This document shows positions 36,270 through 45,500 of a DNA stretch of 64,000 nucleotides, one piece after another. Source of the stretch: Methylococcales bacterium (GTDB taxonomy: Bacteria; Pseudomonadota; Gammaproteobacteria; Methylococcales; Methylomonadaceae); contig JAPLRR010000084.1 of assembly GCA_026399075.1 (NCBI GenBank), forward strand, positions 62,001 to 126,000, written 5' to 3'. Numbering within the stretch: position 1 is the first letter of the stretch; each line of letters opens with the position of its first letter. Position numbers and translations under genes: made by a program. A model generated the notes under the pieces. It ran no database searches, was not told the origin of the DNA, and worked only from the letters and a program-made list of their open reading frames with translations.

Positions 36270-37127
36270 ATGGTCACAAACAACAACTGTAGCGTACTTG
36301 CACCGGATACCCCCATTTGTAAGTTTCACAAGCAAATCACGAGTGAAAATAACTCGCACATTCATGAACTTGATGCGTCCAAGATTAAGATCGAAGCTTG
36401 GGAGGTTGTCCGAGCTTATGCGATTTGTACTCTTGCAAAAAGTGAGCAGACTTTTGAGTATTATCAAGATCTAACCAACTTCGAGCTGTATGACATAAAT
36501 CACAGCGTACAGGTTATCAAAGACAATATCGACGGAGTCGTAAAGCAAGACGGCGAGTTAGGCAAATTGATTTTGGACGTATCGAAGTCGCTTAACGATC
36601 TTCAGGTCAAGTTACACGATGCCAATAATGCCGCATGTACCATGCGGAATTGTCTACAAAGCACCTTGAGTTTCAAAGATGAGAACTTGCCGCAGGAACT
36701 GAAAGAGGTAATCGGCAAGGCAAAGCATCTGAGTAAGTATGGAAAGCAGGCCGCAGAGGCTATGGTGAAGGTTGCAGGTATACATACCTTCTCGAATCTC
36801 GAGACACTAGAGCCGTTCTGTAATAGTCTATCCAATAAACTCGTTGCGTTGATGAGTTTAACGGATGGGTTGATAGCCAACGCAAAGAAGGATCAGGAGA
36901 CATCTCAGAAGGAACTTAATAAGGTACTCAAAGACCTGAACATCGTTGAATTCGGATCCTTCCGTACAGTAGTTAAGATCAACGCAGAAATAAACACTCT
37001 CAATTTTATCTGCAAGGAGGAGTGCGAGCCGATTGAGTGCGTGGAAAAGATCTGTATGAGTTTGGGCAGTAAAGAATCGAAAGGTAGCAATCCTTCGAAA
37101 AGCTACTTACAAAGTGACATGGACTAA
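36270..37127 (+). CDS. Unknown helical eCIS operon protein A
   Basis: 285 residues, predicted mostly alpha-helical, Cys-containing (NNCSVLAPDTPICK, MRNCL, CKEECEPIECVEKIC). AAGGAAA lies before the ATG. No recognised family. It sits between the sheath and tube genes and just before another helical Cys-containing protein. It may be a cargo, a chaperone or an accessory tube factor; the sequence does not say which. Confidence 0.6.
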   Translation: MVTNNNCSVLAPDTPICKFHKQITSENNSHIHELDASKIKIEAWEVVRAYAICTLAKSEQTFEYYQDLTNFELYDINHSVQVIKDNIDGVVKQDGELGKLILDVSKSLNDLQVKLHDANNAACTMRNCLQSTLSFKDENLPQELKEVIGKAKHLSKYGKQAAEAMVKVAGIHTFSNLETLEPFCNSLSNKLVALMSLTDGLIANAKKDQETSQKELNKVLKDLNIVEFGSFRTVVKINAEINTLNFICKEECEPIECVEKICMSLGSKESKGSNPSKSYLQSDMD

Positions 37128-37144
37128 TTACACTCATAATTCCC

Positions 37145-38155
37145 ATGAAAGAATATTCTAAAAATCCAAGTGAACTCCGACCGCTCTTAGACCATTATGA
37201 GCGGGACATGTGTTGCAATGCAGGAAAATCAGGAGCTGCCGTCCAACCTCAGGATTGTATTGAGGTGTGGAAACAAAAGCTGAACGATGCGCGCAATGCG
37301 ATGGAAAAAGCCGCCGCAAAATATGATAAAGCGCAGAAGTCTCACGCTAACGCTGTATCCTGGAAAGCCAAACTCAAAAAGTGGAAGGAAGACGCCGAGG
37401 ATACTCACGATAAAGCCATCGATGTCCATCAAGAACTAGGTCGATTCAAAGAAGCAGTTGGGCGAACCAACACGGCGGATACAGCCAGGGCGGTCAAGGC
37501 AGTCCTATGTCTGGTAAAATTTATATTCGACGATGTGGATGATTTGCTTCGCGTGAGTAATTCAGTAGAGGACACGAAGGGTGGGATCCAGGAACTCAAG
37601 CAGTGGGTCGAGTGTAACGAGAGCTTGGATGCTAACAAAAAGGAAAAAGCCTTGAGTTGCATCATGCCATTCGAGAACCAAATGAAGATTGTCAATGTTG
37701 TGCAAGCGGACATTCTGACCAAACTGCTTGGAATTTTGCACAGCGCAAACCTCCTCGTCGCAGCAGTAGAAAAAACAGGGACTGAGGAAAAAGGTGATAT
37801 TTCATGGCAACTTGATGACTTGGAAAAAAGAATTTCTGGAAAGACTACCTACACAGCAAGGGAACGTAAGTGTGGTTGCAAAACGGAAACGTCGTTTGAA
37901 CCGCCGTGTGAAAGTGACATCATCAATCCCACAAAACACTATCTGCCGATACGTAAAATAGAAGGTGTTGTAGGTAGTACTGATAGCGATTACTACTGCA
38001 ACATAGTTTCTCTTTTCGACAAGGCTAAAGTCAAGGAGGAAGAAAGCAAAAATGCTTTGGAAAATGAGGAAAGGACGTACAATGATGCCTTAGCCTACTA
38101 TAATGGGCTTAACGACGCGATCACGGCTGCCGAGGCGGCCAAACCAGCGAAGTAG
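37145..38155 (+). CDS. Unknown coiled-coil eCIS operon protein B
   Basis: 336 residues. Charged coiled coils occupy residues 40-110 (KLNDARNAMEKAAAKYDKAQ) and 285-330 (KEEESKNALENEERTYND). Between them is a Cys cluster (RKCGCKTETSFEPPCES). No recognised family. It starts 17 nt after protein A, so the two are probably made together. The paired helical, cysteine-bearing architecture suggests partner proteins; cargo or assembly factor are both possible. Confidence 0.6.
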   Translation: MKEYSKNPSELRPLLDHYERDMCCNAGKSGAAVQPQDCIEVWKQKLNDARNAMEKAAAKYDKAQKSHANAVSWKAKLKKWKEDAEDTHDKAIDVHQELGRFKEAVGRTNTADTARAVKAVLCLVKFIFDDVDDLLRVSNSVEDTKGGIQELKQWVECNESLDANKKEKALSCIMPFENQMKIVNVVQADILTKLLGILHSANLLVAAVEKTGTEEKGDISWQLDDLEKRISGKTTYTARERKCGCKTETSFEPPCESDIINPTKHYLPIRKIEGVVGSTDSDYYCNIVSLFDKAKVKEEESKNALENEERTYNDALAYYNGLNDAITAAEAAKPAK

Positions 38156-38204
38156 TCAACAACAACGATTTTATTATTCGAATCATTGAGAGCGAGCTAG
38201 AATT

Positions 38205-38672
38205 ATGCCAGCACGAGGAGACTATCCAATCCCTAAATTTCACTTTCAAGTGGAGTGGGGTAACGATTTCAGAATTGGGTTCACTGAAGCCAGCGGTCTT
38301 GATTTCGAAACAGAAGTTATTGAGTACCGCGAGGGATCCAGTAAAAAATACAACAAGACCAAACAGCCCGGACTGACCAAGTACAGTGACGTCACGTTGA
38401 AGCGTGGAACATTTGAGGGCGATTTCGATTTCTTTAATCTTTGGAAGCAATCTTATTACTTCCAGGAAGGCAATAAGACCGGTAGCAAATATCGGCGGAC
38501 AGTAACGATCAAACTACTTAACGAAAATCACGAACCGATCATCACTTGGCAGCTTGAGAATGCTTGGGCCAAAAAAGTGCAGTCCACAGACCTCAAGGCA
38601 GACGCCAATGAAGTGGCGATTGAGACGATGGAGCTCACCCACGAAGGACTCACCATCCTAGAGGCAAAGTAG
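38205..38672 (+). CDS. eCIS inner tube protein 1 (gp19/Hcp-like)
   Basis: 155 residues of the T4 gp19-like tail tube family: FHFQVEWGNDFRIGFTEASG, LDFETEVIEYREGSS, VTLKRGTFEGDFDFFNLW. It corresponds to Afp1/Pvc1, the main tube subunit whose hexamers stack inside the sheath and carry cargo. Intact and of normal length. Confidence 0.94.
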   Translation: MPARGDYPIPKFHFQVEWGNDFRIGFTEASGLDFETEVIEYREGSSKKYNKTKQPGLTKYSDVTLKRGTFEGDFDFFNLWKQSYYFQEGNKTGSKYRRTVTIKLLNENHEPIITWQLENAWAKKVQSTDLKADANEVAIETMELTHEGLTILEAK

Positions 38673-38689
38673 GTCTTGTTTTAGTTACC

Positions 38690-39154
38690 ATGACAAAATC
38701 CGCTCACCAGACCGTAGGTTTTCACTTTATGGTAACCTTCTACGATTTACCTAATGTGAAGAGCGAGGACGTACGTTTCCAGTCCGTTGCAGGGCTGGAT
38801 GTCCAGATTGATACAGAGAGTTGGAAGGAGGGTGGTGAGAATCGTTTCACCCACGAGTTACCTGGTAGAAGCAAGTTCTCTTCATCCCTGACTCTAAAGA
38901 GAGGTCTGATAAAACCAAAAGAGTCGGGGATCACAGATTGGTGTCATCAGGCGTTTGTGAAACTGAAGATCATACCTCTCAAGTTACTGAGCGTAGAACT
39001 GCTGGATGAGGAGCACAACGTGTTAGTCAAATGGGACGTAGAGCACGTTTGGCCGAAAAGCTGGAAGATTGGTGAATTGAATGCCGAGCGGAGTGAGGTA
39101 CTGATTGAGACGCTGGAGCTTAACTACAACCGTTTCACTTACAAGAAAGCATAA
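38690..39154 (+). CDS. eCIS inner tube protein 2 (Afp5-like)
   Basis: 154 residues, the same gp19-like fold as the preceding gene but diverged (VRFQSVAGLDVQID, SSSLTLKRGLIKPKESGITD, LNAERSEVLIETLELNYN). In Afp and PVC the second tube protein (Afp5/Pvc5) forms the tube layer that connects to the spike and baseplate. Gap to the first tube gene is 17 nt. Confidence 0.92.
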   Translation: MTKSAHQTVGFHFMVTFYDLPNVKSEDVRFQSVAGLDVQIDTESWKEGGENRFTHELPGRSKFSSSLTLKRGLIKPKESGITDWCHQAFVKLKIIPLKLLSVELLDEEHNVLVKWDVEHVWPKSWKIGELNAERSEVLIETLELNYNRFTYKKA

Positions 39155-39159
39155 AATCC

Positions 39160-39327
39160 GTGCCCATTGAAATTCGTGAGCTGGTGATAAAAGCAACGGT
39201 TGGAATCGACTCGGATGGGGGCGCTGAAACTTCCAATTCTTCTGAATCTAATGCCGCCAAAGAAGCAAATCTTAACCTCATAGTGGAAAAGGTGTTAGAG
39301 ATATTGAAAGAGAAATCAGAGCGATAA
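39160..39327 (+). CDS. Small eCIS protein, DUF5908
   Basis: 55 residues from a GTG start: VPIEIRELVIKATVGIDSDG then an acidic linker and LNLIVEKVLEILKEKSER. The PIEIRELVIKA opening is the DUF5908 signature found in eCIS loci between the tube and LysM genes (Afp6/Pvc6 position). Its role is a small baseplate component or assembly helper. Stop lies 2 nt before the LysM gene. Confidence 0.9.
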   Translation: MPIEIRELVIKATVGIDSDGGAETSNSSESNAAKEANLNLIVEKVLEILKEKSER

Positions 39328-39329
39328 AA

Positions 39330-40037
39330 ATGATAAACGCCGCCGTCGAAAAGGTCAGAATCTTTGCATACACAGACAAACAAACGACGAAGCTGAACAA
39401 CTCAGTTAATCAGCCGTTCTATCTTCCCCTAAATCCAGAAAATTACTCGAAAAACTACAAGATCGAGACCGATAAACGTAAGGGTCACGGCAATCAGGGA
39501 ACCGACCCCCGTTACATGTGGACAGAATCAGAAGAGCTAAAACTTGATTTCATCCTAGATGGCACAGGCGCCATTGAAAATTATCAATATACTGATCCTT
39601 CAATTAAGTCGGCCAAAGATCAACTTGCTCTATTTTTGAAGACGGTTTATCAGATTGAAGGCAAAAGTCATCGTCCTAATTTCCTTAAAGTGCATTGGGG
39701 GCAGCATCTGACGTTCACCTGCATCCTTTCCAGCTTGGACGTCAACTACCAACTGTTCGAATCCAGCGGTGACCCGTTGAGGATCAAACTCAGTGCGACA
39801 TTTTTGAATTACCTTACGTCGGAAGAACGCGCTGCTCGGGAGCGTCTTAGTTCACCAGACTTGACCCATGTGCGAGAAACGAAAGCAGGTGATCGGCTTG
39901 ACCTGATGACGCACGACATCTATAACGATACGAAATACCTGCTGCAGGTGGCGCAGGCGAATGATTTGAATACCATTCGTCGAATGGATAGCGGTATGAA
40001 ACTGCGCTTTCCACCAATAGGCAAGGCCGGAGCATGA
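39330..40037 (+). CDS. eCIS baseplate hub protein with LysM domain (Afp7/Pvc7 type)
   Basis: 235 residues. The N-terminal two thirds match the CIS tube/baseplate family (QPFYLPLNPENYSKNYKIET, LKLDFILDGTGAI, LKVHWGQHLTFTCILSSLDV). The last ~60 residues are a LysM-like motif (VRETKAGDRLDLMTHDIYND, LLQVAQANDLNTIRR, LRFP). In known systems this protein stabilises the hub around the spike. Its stop precedes the VgrG ATG by 1 nt. Confidence 0.93.
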   Translation: MINAAVEKVRIFAYTDKQTTKLNNSVNQPFYLPLNPENYSKNYKIETDKRKGHGNQGTDPRYMWTESEELKLDFILDGTGAIENYQYTDPSIKSAKDQLALFLKTVYQIEGKSHRPNFLKVHWGQHLTFTCILSSLDVNYQLFESSGDPLRIKLSATFLNYLTSEERAARERLSSPDLTHVRETKAGDRLDLMTHDIYNDTKYLLQVAQANDLNTIRRMDSGMKLRFPPIGKAGA

Positions 40038-40038
40038 C

Positions 40039-41811
40039 ATGAACCGCACACCGACTATTCAGAATCAGTCCATGCATGATATGGTCTCATTCGATCTGGT
40101 GGTCGATGGCAAAACTCTCGATTCCAGCTACCAGGTAATCGCAATTTCGGTAAACAAGGAGATAAATCGTATTCCCTCTGCCACTATTATTTTACGTGAT
40201 GGTGAGGCGGCTGAAGGCAAGTTTGCTTTAAGTAATTCTGGAGACTTCGTCCCGGGCAAGGCGATTGAAGTCAAGATTGGACGAGACAGCAACAATACTA
40301 CAGTCTTCGTGGGAATCATCGTTAAGCACCGGATCCGAGTCCGTGAGTCTGGGCAGAGCGTACTCATTGTTGAATGTCGAGATAAGTGCGTGCGAATGAG
40401 CGTGGGTAGGCACAATCACTACTTTGAGGACAGCAAGGACAGCGTTGTGATGGAACAACTTATCGGGAAATACAGCGGTTTGAATAAAGATGTGGAAGCC
40501 ACTACCCTCCAGCATGCCGAACTGGTTCAGCACCATTGCACCGATTGGGATTTTCTGCTGTTACGTGCCGAGGTAAACGGCAGGCTGGTCATTGTTGATG
40601 ATGGGAAGGTGCAGGTGAAAAAACCGGATACAACTGCCGAGCCTATCCTGTCAGTGTCCTACGGAACAACCCTGCTCGAATTCGAGGCGGAAATGGATGC
40701 TCGGACGCAATGGCGATCAGTCGAGGCCCAGGCTTGGGATTACAGTAATCAGGACATGTCCATACGCAGTGCCGATACTGCCCCGGTCAGTGAGCCTGGG
40801 AATCTGTCAGGAAGCACGCTGGCGGAGACCATCGGCTTGGAGAAATTCGAACTGCGGCACAGCGGTCAGTTGGCCGAGGCCGAGCTACAAGACTGGGCCG
40901 ATGCGACCATGCTCAAGAGCCGCTTGGCAAAGGTCTGTGGGCGAGCCAAGTTTTTTGGTGTTGCAGATATCAAACCGGGTCAACTTATCGAGCTTGATGG
41001 GGTCGGCGACCGCTTCAACGGAAAGGCCTTCGTGAGCGCCGTCAGGCATGATGTCGGTAATGGCGCATGGGAAACCAATGTGCAGTTTGGTTTGCCGCTA
41101 AAGTGGTTTCACTGCTCGCCCGAGATCATGGATGTCCCAGCAGCCGGTTTGCTTCCGGGGATCCAAGGCCTCCAGATTGGCAAAGTGGTACAACTTCAGG
41201 GTGACCCGAACGGTGAGGATCGGATTCTCGTGAGGCTGCCAATCGTCGATAACAAGGCGCTTGGAATTTGGGCGCGGGTTGCCAGTCTAGATGCTGGGAA
41301 TGAGCGTGGCGCATTTTTCCTTCCAGAAATAGACGACGAGGTCGTCGTCGGTTTTGTTAACGGCGATCCTCGCGACAGCCTCGTTCTTGGAATGCTCCAC
41401 AGCAGCGCCAAGCCGGCACCTCTTGAGGCTCGGGACGAAAATCACAAGAAGGGGTTCCATACGCGGAGCAAGATGCGGGTTCTCTTCAACGACGAAACGA
41501 AAACCATCACCATCGACACTCCTGAGGGTAACAGCATCGTTTTGGACGAAGACAGCACCTCAATCACCATCAAGGATCAAAACAACAATAAGGTCGTCAT
41601 GAATTCAGCAGGGATCGGCGTGGATAGCCCCAAGGACATTAAAATTAATGCGGGAGGGAAGATCGAAATTACGGCCACTGGGGGTCTAAGCATCAGTGCC
41701 GCCAAGGTAACGCTAACCGCTCAGGGTTCGATGGAGGTGAAAGGTGCTACCTCGAAGTTAGAGGCTTCCGGTATCACCGAGGTCAAGGGATCCCTCGTTA
41801 AAATCAATTAG
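40039..41811 (+). CDS. eCIS spike protein (VgrG/Afp8-like)
   Basis: 590 residues. The N-terminal ~350 residues form the gp27-like hub (VSFDLVVDGKTL, HCTDWDFLLLRAEVNGRLVI). A gp5 OB-fold follows (LQIGKVVQLQGDPNGEDRIL, about residues 377-440). The C-terminal beta-helix includes repeats such as TKTITIDTPEGNSIVLDEDS and ITVKGS-like blades to residue 590. It forms the trimeric puncturing spike under the tube; the PAAR gene follows 8 nt later. Confidence 0.95.
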   Translation: MNRTPTIQNQSMHDMVSFDLVVDGKTLDSSYQVIAISVNKEINRIPSATIILRDGEAAEGKFALSNSGDFVPGKAIEVKIGRDSNNTTVFVGIIVKHRIRVRESGQSVLIVECRDKCVRMSVGRHNHYFEDSKDSVVMEQLIGKYSGLNKDVEATTLQHAELVQHHCTDWDFLLLRAEVNGRLVIVDDGKVQVKKPDTTAEPILSVSYGTTLLEFEAEMDARTQWRSVEAQAWDYSNQDMSIRSADTAPVSEPGNLSGSTLAETIGLEKFELRHSGQLAEAELQDWADATMLKSRLAKVCGRAKFFGVADIKPGQLIELDGVGDRFNGKAFVSAVRHDVGNGAWETNVQFGLPLKWFHCSPEIMDVPAAGLLPGIQGLQIGKVVQLQGDPNGEDRILVRLPIVDNKALGIWARVASLDAGNERGAFFLPEIDDEVVVGFVNGDPRDSLVLGMLHSSAKPAPLEARDENHKKGFHTRSKMRVLFNDETKTITIDTPEGNSIVLDEDSTSITIKDQNNNKVVMNSAGIGVDSPKDIKINAGGKIEITATGGLSISAAKVTLTAQGSMEVKGATSKLEASGITEVKGSLVKIN

Positions 41812-41819
41812 GAAATATT

Positions 41820-42119
41820 ATGCCTCCAGCCGCCAGAGTCTCCGATCTTCACACCTGTCCGATGGTTACCCCAGGAACTCCCCCCGTTCCACATGTTGGT
41901 GGACCAGTCGTTGGCCCAGGCGTCTCCACAGTCTTGATCGCAGGCATGTCTGCAGCGGTAGTCGGCGATATGTGCACTTGTGCCGGTCCGCCCGATACTA
42001 TCGTTAAGGGCTCATCAACAGTCATGCTCGGTGGGATGCCGGCAGCGCGAATGGGTGATCAGACCGCGCATGGCGGTGTCATCGTACGGGGCGCGGTGGA
42101 CGTACAGATTGGAGGCTAA
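41820..42119 (+). CDS. PAAR-domain spike tip
   Basis: 99 residues, a single PAAR domain (PPAARVSDLHTCPMVTPGTP, HVGGPVVGPG, MLGGMPAARMGDQTAHGG). It folds into a metal-stabilised cone on the VgrG tip. No C-terminal extension, so it carries no fused toxin. Confidence 0.96.
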   Translation: MPPAARVSDLHTCPMVTPGTPPVPHVGGPVVGPGVSTVLIAGMSAAVVGDMCTCAGPPDTIVKGSSTVMLGGMPAARMGDQTAHGGVIVRGAVDVQIGG

Positions 42120-42122
42120 TAG

Positions 42123-42554
42123 GTGGCAACGATGATGAACGAAGATTCATTTCTCGGAACAGGCTGGTCCTTCCCTCCTGCATTTGACAAGGCGAGCGGC
42201 TCGGTCGAGATGGTGCAAGAACAGGAGGACATCCGGCAGAGCCTTGAGATTCTGCTCTCTACCAGTATTGGTGAACGGGTCATGCAGCCTTTGTATGGAT
42301 GCAACTTACGTGACTACCAGTTCGAACCCGTGAGCAACACCTTCATTGGGTTTCTCGTCGACATGGTCGAGCGAGCCATCCTTTATTTCGAGCCAAGGAT
42401 CCTGGTGGAAAATATCACTATAACTGAGCCTGGAGATATCCAGATATTTGAAGGAAAGCTCTTAATTTCGATCGACTATGTTATCGCCGGTACCAATTCC
42501 AGATACAATTACGTATACGATTTCTATCTACGAGAAGCAGATAGAAGCATTTGA
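42123..42554 (+). CDS. eCIS baseplate wedge protein, gp25/Afp9-like
   Basis: 143 residues of the gp25/lysozyme-like wedge family: FLGTGWSFPPAFDKASG, EDIRQSLEILLSTSIGERVM and LYGCNLRDYQFEPVS. It links the baseplate to the first sheath ring. The GTG start at 42123 follows the PAAR stop by 3 nt; ATG 42132 is an alternative. Confidence 0.94.
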   Translation: MATMMNEDSFLGTGWSFPPAFDKASGSVEMVQEQEDIRQSLEILLSTSIGERVMQPLYGCNLRDYQFEPVSNTFIGFLVDMVERAILYFEPRILVENITITEPGDIQIFEGKLLISIDYVIAGTNSRYNYVYDFYLREADRSI

Positions 42555-42583
42555 TTGAGGATCACGGGCTTTAAAGGAAGGTT

Positions 42584-45500
42584 ATGGCGGTTCCAACAAA
42601 AATTCAACATCCTCTGCTCCGGCTTCCCGGGACGAGCCAGCGTAAACGTATTGCCGGGTCTCAATTGCTGCGTCCGGATCTCGCTCCGATTGATGGCCGC
42701 AAGCTGGGAGACATGCTGGATTTCGTCTACGAGTACGCGCGCCTGGTCGTTTTTCACGAGTACAAGATCGATGCCGCAGGGCAGAAATACGTCGAGCTCA
42801 GCAATTGGTTGGGTTTTTTCGAGAATAGCTTGCCCTATGCCTTGAACCAATTCGCCAAGTCGGATTTTGATCGACTCCAGACCGAACTACAGAGTACCAT
42901 CGAAGCAATTGAGCAGAAGCCGAATGACGCTAGCCTATTTTTGCTCCTGGATTTCTGTTACTTCGATCTAATTCAGCCGTTGGTCCGGTTGCAACAAACT
43001 GCGCGCAAATTCGATTTCGAACCACTGGTTACGCTTCTAGACCGAACTACTCGAACCTCATTGCTGCCACACCTGCGCCGTTTTATTGAACTCAGCAACG
43101 TCGCTGCCAAGTATTTCTGTAAGACCAAATATGATTTCATGGTCTTCGCCCAGGCACCCTGGGATATTCCCATCGAAGATCTGTTCGTGATCGACGAAAC
43201 AGTCGAGGACGTTCCGGGAGGACAAGCTGGCGCGATCAAGTGGCTGGGTGTTCAACTGGCTGATGTCGCGCAGCGTTTTATAGTGGTGCAGCGGAATATT
43301 GCACAGGAGATACCAAGTTTCCTTGAGGAGAGTATCGATGTCCTTAAGAAGCGGAACGATCCTCATCTGGGTCTTCTCTATGTATTCCTGCGTCTGTTCG
43401 AGCACTTTCAGAGTGAACTCAACGGGTTGACACAAAAACACATCGAGTTCTTTTATAGCGAAGTCCTGCAATTGAAGGGCAGAGACATGTTGCCCGACCA
43501 GGTCCATCTACTATTCGAACCCGCCAAACACTTAGATAGTAGCCATCGTATCAAGCAAGGCACAGTCTTCAAGGACGCCAAGGACAGCAAGAATGTTGAC
43601 ATCCTTTTCGATCTCGACGAGGAAATTGTCATCGACAAGGCAAAGGTTGTGGCGTTGCAGACGTTGTACCTGAATCATAATCAAGGTTGTCTCGAAGGGA
43701 ATGTTAGTAATAACATGCCCAGCGCGTTTGTGGAAGGGGTCTACATCGCCCCGGTCGCCAATTCCGCCGACGGAAAAGGCGGAGAGTTCAAAGAGGAGCA
43801 GAGCAAGAACTGGGCAACTCTGGGCGCCAAGCTGAGCAAATACACCGCGCCGGGCGAGATCGTTCGGCAAAACCACCCCTTCGGTAGGATCGGGTTCATC
43901 CTTGCGTCCCCGGTTTTGTGGCTAAACGAAGGACAAAGAGAAGTCACCATCACCATTGAGTGCGACGCAAGCAAGAACGAAGATTGGTACAACGCCTGTT
44001 TCAAACAGGAGCTCGGGGAATTCAGCGAGACCAAAATTTACAAGATAACCGATAAGACGATTCAGAATGTAGAGGCGCTTTTTTCTATACAAGCGCGAGG
44101 GTTCCTGCATGAGGAATTCACTAAAAGGTCACCACTACAATTATTTACAGAAGAGGAATGGACTGCTTTCTTGGAACAACCGAATACACACTTCACAAAG
44201 CATGAAAGGGATATCCTAGCTGACTTATTGAAGAAGACCGATGCTGGTGTTTATATTCTGGAAATGTTGTCGTCTACGTTACTTAAGAAGCTTTCTGAGT
44301 CAGCGCAAGTGTTTCTGCAAGAGGAATTCGCTAAGAGTAGTTTGCCGTTACAGTTCTCTACTGAAACAGAGTGGACTAACTTCCTGCAACAGCCCAAGAC
44401 ACGCTTCACAAAGCAGGAACAGCAACTTCTGGCTAATTTAGTGCAGAAGACCAATGGTGGTGTTTATGTTCTGGGAAAATTGCCGCCTGAGTCGCTTGTG
44501 AAGTTTTCTGAGCCAGCGCAGACGTTTCTGCAAAAAAAATTCGCTAAGAATTCGCCGTTACAGTTCTCTACTGAAACAGACTGGACTAACTTCCTGCAAC
44601 AAATCGAAAAACGTTTCACAATTCAGGAACAGGAACTTGTGGCTGATTTAGTACAGAAGGTCGATGGTGGTGTTTATGTTTTGAAAGAGGTGCCGTTTAA
44701 GTCCCTCTTGCAGCAACTCAGGCTCCAAAAGGACCGGAAGTTCATTGGCTCTGCTGCACTATCTCATTTCTTTCAAACGACAAGTTGCTCTAGCGGTGGA
44801 TCCTTAGTTCCGGATACTTTGCACGAAATGATTCAAGGTTTCTTTAATGAGGAACCTAATAAAATCGTGTTGGATCGCTCGGAATACTTTACTGTCCATT
44901 TCAGTGGTGAGAAGGGGTGGTTCCAAGTAAGTAATAAAACAGACGGACAAAGGGTGTTTCTCATTGCCGCATCCGGATTATCCGACAAAACATTCACTCT
45001 TCGTTTTGAAGCAAAGCTAAGTGTAGAAGATCCCAAAGTTGCGTTCTACAGTGAAAAAACGATTGGAGAAACATTCGAAACAGAATTCGCTTTTCCGATG
45101 GTGCGGATCGAATTGAAATCGGAGATCCAATTCCCCTGCAATAATTTCGATATAACGTCAGGCTGTTGCCTGGAGACAAAGAACAAGCCCAACACCTTGC
45201 CCATTGGACTTTATTATCTCTTAAGATTCTTGACGATCGTGAAAACCGACATTGACGTAAAGGTCGGCGGACTCAAGAACCTGGTGGTACAAAACGAAGA
45301 AAGCCTGCAAGACGTCAATAGTGTGGTTCTACCGTTTGGCTCACGACCCAAACTGAAGGCAGACTTTTTAATCGGATCAAAAGAACTGCTGTGCAAAGAC
45401 TGGAAGCGGTTTCAGATAGGGATTGAGTGGAAAGGCAAACCAGACAGTCTGGCGGAACACTATACGGACTATGGTAAAAAGTTAAAGTTGGAGATCGAAC

